A DNA stretch of 64,000 nucleotides from JAEXNA01 sp037968995 (GTDB lineage: Bacteria > Vulcanimicrobiota > Xenobia > Xenobiales > JADMJV01), in the NCBI GenBank assembly GCA_037968995.1, contig JBBKWP010000266.1:4650-68649 (forward strand), read 5' to 3'. Positions 42,797 through 52,230 of the stretch are shown here, in pieces. A program made the position numbers and the translations under genes. Positions within the stretch are counted from its first letter, which is position 1. Each line of letters begins with the position of its first letter. A model generated the notes under the pieces. The model worked only from the letters and a program-made list of their open reading frames with translations. It ran no database searches and was not told the DNA's origin.

Positions 42797-44131
42797 ATGC
42801 AAATTGTGAGAGCCCTCTGTTTTGTTTTACTGGTCGGTTGGTCCGCTGCCACCGCGGACCTTGAAGTCCCATTCACCGAATTCACTTTGCCCAACGGGCT
42901 TCACGTCATCCTCCACGAGGACCATACGGTACCGATGGTGAGCATCAACGTCTGGTATTTTGTCGGTTCGAGCAATGAGTCCCCGGGGCGCACCGGATTC
43001 GCTCATCTCTTCGAGCACCTGATGTTCGAAGGCTCGGGTCACGTCAAAGAGGGTGAGTTTGACACCCTTCTAGAGGCCGCCGGCGGCGACAACAACGGGT
43101 CCACCAACTCAGACCGCACCAACTACTGGATTACCGTCCCCTCGAACGCCCTGGAAGTGGCGCTGTTCCTAGAGTCCGACCGTATGGGTTACCTGCTCGA
43201 CTCCATGACGCCGGAATTAGTCGACGGACAGCGGGACGTGGTGAAGAACGAGCGTCGCCAAAGTTACGAGAATCGTCCCTACGGCATGTCCTACATCAAA
43301 CTTGACGAAATGCTCTACCCCCCGGACCACCCGTATCACTGGCCGACCATTGGGTATATGGAAGACCTCGATGCCGCCACCTATGAAGACGTCACCAGCT
43401 TTTTTAGAAGCTACTACCTACCCAACAATGCAAGTCTTGTGGTCGCCGGAGACATCGACTCCAAGGCCGCCGAGGCCCTGGTGAGAAAGTGGTTCCAAGA
43501 GATCCCAGGAGGATCGTCGCCCAAGCGTCTCACCCCGCCGGAACCGGTTTTGAGCGGAGTCTCGAAGGCCACTCTGCTGGACCAGGTCCAACTTCCACGT
43601 CGTACCTTTGCCTGGCTCACCCCTAAGAGTTTGGCGCCGGGGGACGCGGCGCTCGATGTCGCGGCCAATATTTTGGCCGGAGGCAAAAATTCCCGTCTAT
43701 ATAAACGTTTGGTATACGATATGCAGATAGCTCAAAGTGTGTCGGCCTATCAAAACTCTCAGGACCTCTCCTCGAATTTTCAGATCGTAGTGACCCCCAA
43801 ACCCGGTCAGGACCTCGACAATATTCAGACCATCGTTGACGAAGAACTGAAGAAGCTACAGTCAAAGCCTCCGACTCAGCGAGAACTGGAGCGAGCCCAA
43901 CATGAGATCGAAGCGGCTGCCCTGTTTTCCATGGAAGAAGTGGGTGGCTTCGGCGGCAAGGCCGACCGACTGAACGCATACTACCGCAGCACGGGAAACC
44001 CCGACTACTTCGCCGAGGACTTAGCCCGCTACCAAGGTCTCACCCCTTTAGATATTCAAAGGGCGGTTCAGCGTTATCTGCCCTTAGATAAGCGGGTGGA
44101 GTTGACTGTGATGCCTGGAGAGAAATCATGA
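42797..44131 (+). CDS. M16-family zinc metallopeptidase, catalytic subunit
   Basis: A 444-residue protein with a signal peptide (MQIVRALCFVLLVGWSAATA). The M16 inverted zinc motif H-x-x-E-H is intact in HLFEHLMFEGSG, with the distal ligand glutamate in the VVKNERRQSYENRPYG segment. GGDNNGSTNSDRTNYWITVP is the usual substrate-cleft region. The start at 42797 rather than 42740 gives a clean signal peptide. It overlaps the second M16 gene by 4 bp; such pairs form heterodimers in the periplasm or membrane, where this subunit cuts and the other shapes the chamber. Confidence 0.92.
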   Translation: MQIVRALCFVLLVGWSAATADLEVPFTEFTLPNGLHVILHEDHTVPMVSINVWYFVGSSNESPGRTGFAHLFEHLMFEGSGHVKEGEFDTLLEAAGGDNNGSTNSDRTNYWITVPSNALEVALFLESDRMGYLLDSMTPELVDGQRDVVKNERRQSYENRPYGMSYIKLDEMLYPPDHPYHWPTIGYMEDLDAATYEDVTSFFRSYYLPNNASLVVAGDIDSKAAEALVRKWFQEIPGGSSPKRLTPPEPVLSGVSKATLLDQVQLPRRTFAWLTPKSLAPGDAALDVAANILAGGKNSRLYKRLVYDMQIAQSVSAYQNSQDLSSNFQIVVTPKPGQDLDNIQTIVDEELKKLQSKPPTQRELERAQHEIEAAALFSMEEVGGFGGKADRLNAYYRSTGNPDYFAEDLARYQGLTPLDIQRAVQRYLPLDKRVELTVMPGEKS

Positions 44132-45567
44132 AAACTCATCTTTTGAAGTTTACCGCATTGCTGCTCCTGACCGTTCCCGGGCTGAGCCAACCGAGTCGCA
44201 CGGAGCCTCCTGTGCCCACGGCCGCCAAATCTTTGCAGCCACAAGTCGTGCGTAAGACTCACCTCTCCAACGGAATCGAGGTGTGGACGGTGGAGCGCCA
44301 CGCCGTGCCCGTGGTCCATGTCAGCGTCGTGTTGGATGGGGGGAACGCGATGGACCCCGAAGGGAAGTTCGGGCTCGCCAGTTTCACCGCGTCGCTCTTG
44401 GACGAGGGGGCGGCCGGCAGGAGTTCGCTCGTGCTCTCTGACGAACTCGACTATCTGGGGGCCGGCTACAACGGTTCCAGCGACTTCGACCGCACTTCGT
44501 TGTCCGTTCAGGTTCCCAGTGAGAGGCTGGTTTCGGCCTTGGCCGTCCTCGGCGATATCGCGCTGCGTCCGGACTTTCCCGTCGAAGAGATCGCTCGGAT
44601 TAAAAAAGAGATGCTGGTGCAACTCCGGCAGGAGCGCGATGACGCGTCGTCCTTGGCGAGCTACTTTTTTCCGAAGCTTCTCTATCCTGAGGCTCACCGA
44701 TACTCCCAAAAGGGGTCGGGCGGGGAGGCGGAGATCGCCAATTTCAATCGTTCGGATCTCCTTGCCTTCCACGACCAATATTTTCGGCCGGAACGCGCCA
44801 CCATACTGGTCGTCGGGGATGTTACAGCCGAGACGGTGACCGAGCAGCTTGAGCGGACCTTTGGAACCTGGAAGGCAGCGAAAGTGGCAGCCACAGCCCC
44901 GGTTCTGCCCGCGACCGCGCAAGTCGCACGAAGACGAGTCGTGATTGTGGACAAACCTGGAGCGGCCCAAACCGCGATCATGATCGGACGACTAGGGGTG
45001 GACCGGGCAACCTCTGACTACTATGCGTTGGAAGTTCTCAATACGGTTCTGGGAGACTCGTTCACCTCTCGACTGAATCAGAACCTTCGAGAGAAGAACG
45101 GCTACACGTATGGAGCGGGTTCGGCTTTCACCATGCGCAAAGAGGCGGGTCCTTTTTATGCTACCGCTGCGGTTCAAACGGACAAAACCGGTCCAGCGGT
45201 GAGAGAGTTCTTCCATGAGTTGACGAGAATCTCCGAGCGCATTCCGCCTGAGGAGTTGCAGAAAGCCAAGAACTACCTGGCCTACCGTTTCCCGGCCCAG
45301 TTTGAAACCAACTCAGATATTGCCAACGGCTTGGCCGAACTGCTGGTTTACTCGCTGCCCGAGGACACCTACGGTCGCTACGTCGAGCGGATTCAAGCGG
45401 TCACCGCCGCTGAGGTGGAAGCGGCGGCCAAAACCTATATCGACCCCGAGCGCATGATCGTGCTTCTGGTGGGAGACCGCAGTGTCATCGAGCCTGAGAT
45501 CGAGGCCCTGAACCTCGGGGTTCTGGAATATCGTGATCGCATGGAAGGCTTGACCGCCGAACCATAG
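44128..45567 (+). CDS. M16-family peptidase-like subunit, inactive zinc site
   Basis: A 479-residue protein with a signal peptide (MKTHLLKFTALLLLTVPGLS). The M16 fold is readable (THLSNGIEVWTVERHAVPVVHVSVVL, YYALEVLNTVLGDSFTSRLNQNLREKNGYTYG, with the R/Y substrate motif). At the position of H-x-x-E-H it has LASFTASLLDEGA, so the zinc ligands are lost. This is the usual partner of an active M16 subunit, here the gene just upstream with an ATGA overlap. Confidence 0.92.
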   Translation: MKTHLLKFTALLLLTVPGLSQPSRTEPPVPTAAKSLQPQVVRKTHLSNGIEVWTVERHAVPVVHVSVVLDGGNAMDPEGKFGLASFTASLLDEGAAGRSSLVLSDELDYLGAGYNGSSDFDRTSLSVQVPSERLVSALAVLGDIALRPDFPVEEIARIKKEMLVQLRQERDDASSLASYFFPKLLYPEAHRYSQKGSGGEAEIANFNRSDLLAFHDQYFRPERATILVVGDVTAETVTEQLERTFGTWKAAKVAATAPVLPATAQVARRRVVIVDKPGAAQTAIMIGRLGVDRATSDYYALEVLNTVLGDSFTSRLNQNLREKNGYTYGAGSAFTMRKEAGPFYATAAVQTDKTGPAVREFFHELTRISERIPPEELQKAKNYLAYRFPAQFETNSDIANGLAELLVYSLPEDTYGRYVERIQAVTAAEVEAAAKTYIDPERMIVLLVGDRSVIEPEIEALNLGVLEYRDRMEGLTAEP

Positions 45568-45657
45568 ACCCTGCGAAGACCGTCAAGGACCTTTCTCGCC
45601 ATCGATGAAGCTCGTCCCATTGAACAAGGGTGTGTTGAGTAGCAACAGGTCCAAAGA

Positions 45658-46305
45658 ATGGATGGTTTTATGTCAAATCCGAAGTTGAAACTTACCTATT
45701 GGGATATGCCCGGGGGCCGGGGAGAGCCGGCCCGTTTGGCCATGGTGGTCGGCGGAGTGAAATTTGAAGACCACCGCATCGGATTTGCGGACTGGCCTCA
45801 GGTTCGTCCGAACGCACCGTTCCACGCATGTCCGTTTCTGGAGGTCGACGGTGTCGCTCTAGCCCAGTCCAACACCATCAGTCGCTACGTCGGACGCCTG
45901 GCCAAACTCTACCCCGAAGATCCTTGGCAGGCTGCCCTGTGCGATGAGATGCTCGATGCGGTAGAGGACATGTGGGTAAAATTTGGCACAACCATGTTCA
46001 TCTCGGACAAAGAGGCTCTCAAAGCGGCTCGAGAAAAGTTGGTGTCCGATTCCTTCAACCACTATCTGGAAAAGCTGGGGCAGCGTCTCAAAGACGCGGG
46101 CGGGCAGTACTTCGCCGACAACCGTCTGACAGTGGCGGATCTGCAGGTGATGGTGGTCGTGCGCGCGCTCGGTTCAGGAAAGTTGGACTACATCTCGACC
46201 GACATCGTCGAGACCGTGGCCCCAATTCTCAACCAACATATGAAGCGCGTTCTGTCTGAGCCCGCCATCAGCGGATACTATGAGACCTTGATGGCCGCCA
46301 AGTAG
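45658..46305 (+). CDS. Glutathione S-transferase, sigma-like
   Basis: A 215-residue (211 if the ATG at 45670 is used) two-domain protein. The N-terminal thioredoxin-like domain has LTYWDMPGGRGEPARLAMVVGG, with the Tyr of YWD at the usual catalytic position, PFLEVDGVALAQSNTISRYVGR as the glutathione-binding cis-Pro/Ser region, and a helical C-terminal domain with LTVADLQVMVVV. It conjugates or reduces electrophiles with glutathione or a similar thiol, in the cytosol. It stands alone. Confidence 0.88.
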   Translation: MDGFMSNPKLKLTYWDMPGGRGEPARLAMVVGGVKFEDHRIGFADWPQVRPNAPFHACPFLEVDGVALAQSNTISRYVGRLAKLYPEDPWQAALCDEMLDAVEDMWVKFGTTMFISDKEALKAAREKLVSDSFNHYLEKLGQRLKDAGGQYFADNRLTVADLQVMVVVRALGSGKLDYISTDIVETVAPILNQHMKRVLSEPAISGYYETLMAAK

Positions 46306-46359
46306 CCGGACGGACCTGAAGACTCTTCGTCGTCGCGGGGTTCTAACTCGTTCCCTTGG

Positions 46360-47109
46360 CTAAAGAGACGGATCCTCTAGCAACGCGGGGACCACAGACA
46401 CTAGGTCGCCATCGAGTCGAAAATCGCACACGTGATCGTGCTCGGTGGGGCCCTGGTTGATGACCAGGTATGGCGCATCCTCAGGTGCGCTGGTCGGGAC
46501 CGAAGAGGCCGGTTGCACCGAGAGCGTCGAACCCAAAGACATCACAAAGTCGCAAACCGCGGCCCACTGAAAAGCCCGCGTCAGGTCCTCTTCCACCAAG
46601 GCCTGACCGAAGCTGATGGTGGCCGGTTTCAGCCAGCCTCCGCAGTGCCCGCAGACCGGTGGCGACTTGGTCTTCTCCCACTCGGCGAAGGCCAGTGATG
46701 GCTTAGACATCTTCTGACAAGACATACACGTGATCTTTCGATTGGTTCCGTGCAGTTCGATCAGCTTGGTGTCGCTGTTTCCAGCCAGACTGTGAAGCCC
46801 GTCCACGTTCTGGGTGACGATGCCCTGGAGGCGACCTTGAAGCTCGAGTTCGGCGAGGGCCCTGTGGGCCGCGTTGGGTTGGGCCAGACGAAACGACTCA
46901 TATCCCTCGTGTTTATAGTCCCAGTACTCGAGCCTGGCCTCGTGGCTGGATAAGAACTCGTCGATCATCACAGGTCGGCGCTGTTTCCAGATTCCCTGGG
47001 GCCCGCGAAAATCGCGGATGCCCGAACCCGTGGACATTCCCGCGCCCGTGAACACCAGGATGCGCTGGGCTTGACTGAGGGCTTCGCGAAGGGGCTGAAG
47101 ATCTTGCAT
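46360..47109 (-). CDS. NAD-dependent protein deacylase of the sirtuin family
   Basis: A 249-residue Sir2 protein. The NAD-binding VFTGAGMSTGSGIRDFRGP, TQNVDGLHSLAG and catalytic ELHGTNRK are all present, as is the four-cysteine zinc ribbon (CMSC and CGHC). FGQALVEEDLTRAF and SLGSTLSVQPASS follow as expected. It removes acyl groups from lysines using NAD. It faces the GST gene tail-to-tail. Acyl specificity cannot be read from this. Confidence 0.93.
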   Translation of the reverse strand: MQDLQPLREALSQAQRILVFTGAGMSTGSGIRDFRGPQGIWKQRRPVMIDEFLSSHEARLEYWDYKHEGYESFRLAQPNAAHRALAELELQGRLQGIVTQNVDGLHSLAGNSDTKLIELHGTNRKITCMSCQKMSKPSLAFAEWEKTKSPPVCGHCGGWLKPATISFGQALVEEDLTRAFQWAAVCDFVMSLGSTLSVQPASSVPTSAPEDAPYLVINQGPTEHDHVCDFRLDGDLVSVVPALLEDPSL

Positions 47110-47275
47110 GAGGTTGGAGTTCTGGCGCTTTGCTGGGTGTTCCTACAAGCAGCGTTTCCTCTCGTCGTGTCCTGCCATTCGGTGAGGTCCCCCTTGGCGG
47201 TGTAGACGTTGATTGTTGACCCGGCCGCATCCGAAGCGCACGGCCAGCACGATTCTTAAGACAAGGTCACAAACT

Positions 47276-48841
47276 CTACTCCGCACCGTCTGCGTTGAGC
47301 ATCTCCCTCAACCGAACCCGATCCACTTTGCCCAAAGCGTTCCTGGGGATGCCCGCCACACAGTAGAACCGGCGCGGAATTTTGTGTCGCTCCAATCGGT
47401 CCTTGAGCCATCCTCGTAGGCTCTCCTCATCCAGTCGGGCGCCCGTATGGGTGACCAATGCGGCTTCCATCCGTTGGCCGAACTCCACGTCGTCCACAAC
47501 CAAAACGGAGACCTCGTGAATCTCGGGGTGACTTTTCAAAACATCTTCCACCTCGTGAGGATAGACGTTCTCTCCGCCGGAGATCAGCATAGAGTCGGCC
47601 CGACCGCGAACAAAGAGGTTTCCGCCCTCGTCGATGAGGCCGAGGTCTCCCGTTTCGCGCCATCCGTCGGGGCCGGAAGGCAACACGAAAGGCCCCTCAA
47701 CGAAAATGCGTCCTAGTTGGCCGGTGGCGACCTCGGTGCCGGCGCCATCGAGCAAGCGGAGACGGTTTCCGGGCAGCGGCAGGCCGACGCTTCCCGGGGC
47801 TTGGCGCAGGGCTTGGGGCAGGGCTAGGGCGATCAGACCCGCTTCGCTTGACCCGTAGAGATTAAAGACCACCGGCCCTAGAGCGTCGAGCAGGCGGAGG
47901 CAGAGGTCGGCATCCAGGGGCGCGCTTCCGGTGATCACGGCGGCCGGTCGAGGGAAAGCTCCCAGTAGGCAGTGGGGGAGCCAGCGGGCCAAAAGGGTCG
48001 GCACCGTCACCAGAAACGGCCGCTCGTCCGTGGGGAGTCGAGTCATCAAAGGAGCGATGTCGTATCGCTGGGCGGTTTGCAGCGGAGAGCCTAAGACCAG
48101 TGACATCGCAAGCGTCGCCAAGCCATAGCCGTGGTGCATCGGGATCGCCAATACAACGGGTCGGTGCATGCTGATCGGAAGACTTTCTAGTAGTCCCGTC
48201 AGCAGTGGCAACAGTTGCGCGATAGTGGGGCGGCGCCGGATCCCCTTGGAGATTCCGGTGGTACCAGAGGTCAAAACGATCAATTCGCCGCCGCGAGGCA
48301 CCGCTTGAGGTTCGACCTTCGTATTGGGTAGCGAAGTGTCCACCGAATATCTCCATAGGTGGGGCGAACACCCGCTCAGCTTCTCTGCGTGGACGTCGTC
48401 GTGCAGAAGCAGTGAGATGCTCTGTCGTTCGAGTATCCTTTCCATCACCAGGATCGGCAGTTCGGGTCCCAACGGCAAGACGTCAGCACCCAGGCGAGTG
48501 CAGGCGAGCAGTCCCTTAAGGAACCCGCGTCCGTTGCCACAGACCAGCGCGACCTGGCTGCCAGGTTTCACGCCGAACCGATGCGCCAACAGATGAGCCA
48601 AAGCCAGGGACTGCTGGTGCAGTTGGGTAAAGGTCAACGAACCGTCATCGTCCTGCAACGCCACTCGGGGGCCGAAGCGCAGCGCAGCCACAGTAGAGAG
48701 AAAGGCGTAGCTGTTGCGACAGCGCCACCAAGCGCTCAGAACTGCTACCACTTCCACGGGCGAGAGCCGAAGAATTCCCGCCCGGCCCCATAAGGCGCGG
48801 GCGATCCGAGGGAGGCTTTTCAGGCTACTCCAGACGGTCAT
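47276..48841 (-). CDS. Acyl-CoA synthetase / AMP-binding ligase
   Basis: A 521-residue adenylate-forming enzyme. Core motifs are LTSGTTGISKGIR (phosphate loop), YGSSEAG, the hinge segment ETGDLGLIDEGGNLFVRGRADSMLISGGENVYP and the C-terminal acceptor lysine in PRNALGKVDR. It activates a carboxylic acid to acyl-AMP and then to acyl-CoA; chain length is unknown. The ATG at 48841 lies inside the end of the SDR gene (17-bp overlap), so the longer reading to 49048 is shadow. Pairing with an SDR suggests a short lipid or secondary-metabolite pathway. Confidence 0.88.
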   Translation of the reverse strand: MTVWSSLKSLPRIARALWGRAGILRLSPVEVVAVLSAWWRCRNSYAFLSTVAALRFGPRVALQDDDGSLTFTQLHQQSLALAHLLAHRFGVKPGSQVALVCGNGRGFLKGLLACTRLGADVLPLGPELPILVMERILERQSISLLLHDDVHAEKLSGCSPHLWRYSVDTSLPNTKVEPQAVPRGGELIVLTSGTTGISKGIRRRPTIAQLLPLLTGLLESLPISMHRPVVLAIPMHHGYGLATLAMSLVLGSPLQTAQRYDIAPLMTRLPTDERPFLVTVPTLLARWLPHCLLGAFPRPAAVITGSAPLDADLCLRLLDALGPVVFNLYGSSEAGLIALALPQALRQAPGSVGLPLPGNRLRLLDGAGTEVATGQLGRIFVEGPFVLPSGPDGWRETGDLGLIDEGGNLFVRGRADSMLISGGENVYPHEVEDVLKSHPEIHEVSVLVVDDVEFGQRMEAALVTHTGARLDEESLRGWLKDRLERHKIPRRFYCVAGIPRNALGKVDRVRLREMLNADGAE

Positions 48842-49700
48842 GGAACTCGCTGAGCGCCGGATCGGGCGGCTGAAAACGATACTGGATCCATTCGAAAAGT
48901 CTCTCGAACGGCGGGACCATCCAGTGGACCGGCCCCAACCACCATGGCGCGATGGAGCGTGGGCGCTCGATGAGCGCCCGACAGATGACATAGGCTGCCT
49001 GGTCGGGGGTCTGGCCAGGCATAGAGGCGTAAGCCTCGGTGGGAGCACTCATTCGAGTGTGGACCAATCCAAAGTAGATTCGAGTACAATCGATGTTGCT
49101 GTGTCGAAGTTCTGGAACGGCGGCACCCAGCCACTGATCGAAGGCGGATTTGGAGCAGATATAGGCAGCCCAGTAAGCGGCCGGCGGGATCCGTACTCCC
49201 ACCGACGAGACGTTGATGATCTGGCCACACCTCCGTGCAATCATCGAAGGCAGAAGAGCTAACTGCAGTTGGACGGGGCCGAGATAGTTGACTGCCATGG
49301 TTCGCTGAAAGTCGTGGTGTCGGTCAAGTGAGCGGTAAAGCGAACGTCGGATCGATTTTCCCGCGTTGTGCACGAGCGTGTCCACGTGACCTTGCTCGCT
49401 GAGGATCCGTTCTGCGACCTCTGCGATCCTGAGCGGTTCCATGAGGTCTAAGACGTAACAGTGCGCTTCACCGCCGGCGGCCACGATGGTGTCTCGCAAT
49501 GCCTCCAGTTCTGAGGTGCTACGGGCCGCCAGCAGTACGCGCGCTCCCGCCGCGCCGAGACGCACGCACAGTGCCGCTCCAATGCCAAAGGACGCACCGG
49601 TGACCAACACCGTCTTGCCTTCCACAGCTTGGCGCAGACGGGCCGGGTCGGCGCAGCCCGACGGGGCGAGAATTCGAGAGAGTAGAGGATTGGGCGACAT
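48825..49700 (-). CDS. Short-chain dehydrogenase/reductase
   Basis: A 291-residue classical SDR. TGASFGIGAALCVRLGAAGA binds NAD(P), NAGKS is the structural motif, and the SSVG serine with Y-I-C-S-K in AAYICSKSAF make the catalytic set. The C-terminal helix (PPFERLFEWIQYRF) may touch membrane or acyl substrate. It reduces a carbonyl or oxidises an alcohol; coupled to the acyl-CoA ligase it probably acts on an acyl chain. Confidence 0.9.
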   Translation of the reverse strand: MSPNPLLSRILAPSGCADPARLRQAVEGKTVLVTGASFGIGAALCVRLGAAGARVLLAARSTSELEALRDTIVAAGGEAHCYVLDLMEPLRIAEVAERILSEQGHVDTLVHNAGKSIRRSLYRSLDRHHDFQRTMAVNYLGPVQLQLALLPSMIARRCGQIINVSSVGVRIPPAAYWAAYICSKSAFDQWLGAAVPELRHSNIDCTRIYFGLVHTRMSAPTEAYASMPGQTPDQAAYVICRALIERPRSIAPWWLGPVHWMVPPFERLFEWIQYRFQPPDPALSEFHDRLE

Positions 49701-49709
49701 AGGGGCCGG

Positions 49710-51125
49710 CTACAAGAAGCTTCCCAGTTCCCCTGCGTCCAAATACCAGCCTTGGCAGGTGGGGCATTCCTCCACTGTGACGCCTTTTTCGCGACTCAGT
49801 TCCAGGGTCTCGCCGTCGATAGGACAGACTCGTGTTCCGGGCGGGTGGACGGGAGGAGCCCCGGCCTGAGGGAATGTGACGAAATCTTTGGTCTCTTTAC
49901 GTTTGCGAAGTTCGGGAAGGTGGGCGCCGTTCAGCCAGACGCCCGAGCACTTGGCGCAGTGAAACAGTCCCGCGCTGCCAATCGATTGACGGTCCATAGG
50001 CTTGACCCCGCAGCTGGGACAGGCGTAGTCGCCGGGCAGAAAGGGAGGTATGCGCTGCAGTTCTTTAGGCGCACCGGCGACTTCGGGCTTTTGCAGCAGG
50101 TCGCCGTGCACTCTTTCCATTTCTTGCTCTCGATGAGAGGTCCCGGCGAACCAGCAAAGTCCTGACGTCAATCCTCCGATGGCTTCGCAGCACGCGTCGT
50201 TGTCATGGCGCCAGTAGGCCGCTTTCTTATGACGTTGGCGCAATCCCTGGAGACGACTGTCCGGGGACGAGATTCTCCTGACGCCTTGGCTGAGTCGCTT
50301 GCTCAACCCAGTGATGCTGGAGGAGAGCGCCGGCCAAGAATCTCCACGCTCGGGCCGGTTCGACCAAGTCTGTATCAGGGTGTGGGCTCGCCTCGCAAGC
50401 TCCTCTTGAAGCTCGCCTATCTGCTGGGAATGGAGATTGGATAGAGGGTTAAAGCTGCTGCGTCGAGCGTCACGGACGCGGTCGTCGAGAGCGTCGACCA
50501 CGTAGATGGCTTCTCCCAGGAGGCAACCGAACTCGCGCCATCGAGCCTTCTCTTCGAAACCGATTGGCCAACTTTCAGCAAGCCAGGAAAAGACCGATTG
50601 GGAGAAACGACCACTGGGAACCGAGGCGCGGCGGAGTCGTTCCAGGACGGTGAAAGCCTGGGTTTCGCTGAGGGCCGTTTCGACGACCGCTTGCTCGGTG
50701 CCAAAGCGGGCGAACGAGGCCACGGGAAAGGAGGCTTCTTCTAACGTCTTGAGTGCCTTGGCCATCTTGGGTTCAAGGAGCAGCAGACCGACACGCGCCG
50801 TCAAAGAGCCTTCGTCGCGGCGATCATCTTCGAGTTTGAGGCCGGCCAAGACCAAGCCCAGAGCTCCAATTCCCGCGGGGATCGAGAGACTGGTGACCTT
50901 TCGCCAAGGGATGGCTGTGCAGCCTACGCTTTGTGGTGGTCGGGCCTCGTTTTGATGAGCCGCCTCGAGGTGAGCCAAGAAAGTCAGCTCATAGCTCAAA
51001 AATATGGTAGAGAATCGACCGCTTTCCTGTCGCAGGGTCTGGCACAGTCCGCAGTAGCCGGCTTGGTAAGCTTGCCGATCGAAAGAGGTGAGCTGGGAGT
51101 TTTGAGGTCGAAGTCGGCCGAACAT
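49710..51125 (-). CDS. DUF5685-like protein fused to two C-terminal zf-TFIIB-type zinc ribbons
   Basis: A 471-residue protein. Residues 1-330 match the DUF5685 pattern: MFGRLRP, YCGLCQTL, LSYELTFLA, KLEDDRRDE and YVVDALDDRVRDARRSSFNPL. The two acid-rich DD motifs in a helical context recall prenyl-synthase-like folds, which is my inference. The C-terminal 110 residues hold two TFIIB-type zinc ribbons, CPSCG...CAKCSGVWLNGAHL and CPIDG...CPTCQGWYLDAGEL. DUF5685 proteins are usually near polyprenyl, lipid or lantibiotic-like loci in other bacteria but have no assigned role; the double zinc-ribbon tail looks unusual. It lies 9 bp from the SDR gene on the same strand. Confidence 0.75.
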   Translation of the reverse strand: MFGRLRPQNSQLTSFDRQAYQAGYCGLCQTLRQESGRFSTIFLSYELTFLAHLEAAHQNEARPPQSVGCTAIPWRKVTSLSIPAGIGALGLVLAGLKLEDDRRDEGSLTARVGLLLLEPKMAKALKTLEEASFPVASFARFGTEQAVVETALSETQAFTVLERLRRASVPSGRFSQSVFSWLAESWPIGFEEKARWREFGCLLGEAIYVVDALDDRVRDARRSSFNPLSNLHSQQIGELQEELARRAHTLIQTWSNRPERGDSWPALSSSITGLSKRLSQGVRRISSPDSRLQGLRQRHKKAAYWRHDNDACCEAIGGLTSGLCWFAGTSHREQEMERVHGDLLQKPEVAGAPKELQRIPPFLPGDYACPSCGVKPMDRQSIGSAGLFHCAKCSGVWLNGAHLPELRKRKETKDFVTFPQAGAPPVHPPGTRVCPIDGETLELSREKGVTVEECPTCQGWYLDAGELGSFL

Positions 51126-51264
51126 GATGTGTGTGAAAACTTCATAGATGCTCGCCTACATCCTCTAAGTGATTCGGCCGGCGTGAGTCCTCTTTTAAGA
51201 AAATGGGTTACTGTTGATTGTCTTCTCGAAAAGGTTGTTGAGCGGCGGGAGGGAACGCAATGTT

Positions 51265-52230
51265 ATGGATTTGGGTCTGCTGTATCTAGCGAAAATCCCC
51301 CACCTTTTTCTCGGGCACTCTGATGACGGACGATCTATCGCTATGCTTTTGGGCATCTGCGGTCTGATCTCTTTGGTCATTTTTGGAGTTGTGGCGGGCA
51401 CCGTGGTCCGCTACACCCGCAACTACGCAGCAAAAGCTGGAGACGATTCCACCTTCCGTGAGGCGCAAGATGAAGGAAAGATCGAATCGAAATTCGCCAT
51501 ACTCTTTTTAGTCCTAGTGATCGCCCTGGGATCCTACGGTCTCACGGTGACGTGGAATATCGACTCAGTCACCGCGGAAAAGCAGCAGCAGCCCGATCTC
51601 ATCATTGTAGGACATCAGTGGTGGTGGGAGATACGCTATCCTGGAAGCGACGCAGTCACTGCGAACATCGCTCATATTCCAACCGGTAAGAGGCTTCTGG
51701 TCGCCATTGAGTCGGCCGACGTGGTTCACGACTGGTGGGTGTCGGGTCTGGGCCGGAAAATGGACGCGGTCCCTGGACGAACGAACTATTTTTGGATTCA
51801 AGCCGATCAGCCCGGTGTCTTTGAGGGAGCATGTAACGAATTCTGCGGAACTCAGCACGCCTGGATGAGAATGGAGGTGGTCGCCGAGCCCGAGGAACAG
51901 TTCCAAGCTTGGTTGGAGTCTCAAGCCTTGGTCGCTCAGCCCGCGGTGGGGGACAATGCGAAAAACGGGAGCCTACTCTTCAACGAGATGAGTTGCGCCA
52001 CGTGTCACTCCATTCGAGGCACCACCTCAGAGGCGGGAATAGGACCCGACCTGACACACGTCGCCTCTCGTTCAAAGCTCTTGGCTGGGAAAATCACGTA
52101 TTCTAAGGAGAATTTGAAGGCTTGGTTGAGCGATCCACAAGCGGTCAAGCCGGGAGCCCATATGCCTCGATTCATATTTAGCGAAAAAGAACTCGATGAC
52201 CTCACTGACTATCTGGATGGTTTGAAGTAG
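51265..52230 (+). CDS. ctaC: Cytochrome c oxidase subunit II with fused cytochrome c (caa3 type)
   Basis: A 321-residue protein. Two membrane helices lie near 26-48 and 76-96. The CuA site is complete: His155, Cys190, Glu192, Cys194, His198 and Met201. A cytochrome c domain follows with CATCH at 244-248 and a Met in AHMPRF. The ATG at 51265 has GGGAGGGA upstream. The fused c domain delivers electrons straight to CuA, so no separate cytochrome c is needed at this step. First gene of a six-gene operon for terminal oxidation and the quinol-oxidising complex. Confidence 0.95.
   Translation: MDLGLLYLAKIPHLFLGHSDDGRSIAMLLGICGLISLVIFGVVAGTVVRYTRNYAAKAGDDSTFREAQDEGKIESKFAILFLVLVIALGSYGLTVTWNIDSVTAEKQQQPDLIIVGHQWWWEIRYPGSDAVTANIAHIPTGKRLLVAIESADVVHDWWVSGLGRKMDAVPGRTNYFWIQADQPGVFEGACNEFCGTQHAWMRMEVVAEPEEQFQAWLESQALVAQPAVGDNAKNGSLLFNEMSCATCHSIRGTTSEAGIGPDLTHVASRSKLLAGKITYSKENLKAWLSDPQAVKPGAHMPRFIFSEKELDDLTDYLDGLK

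Noticed and set aside
45601..45657. Terminator or small gene between the M16 pair and the GST gene
   Set aside because: No stem-loop with T run and no reading frame of note in this 90-bp spacer.
48842..49048. 69-residue N-terminal extension of the acyl-CoA ligase
   Set aside because: It lies in another frame of the SDR gene and is Arg/Ser-rich shadow sequence; the ATG at 48841 is a good coupled start.
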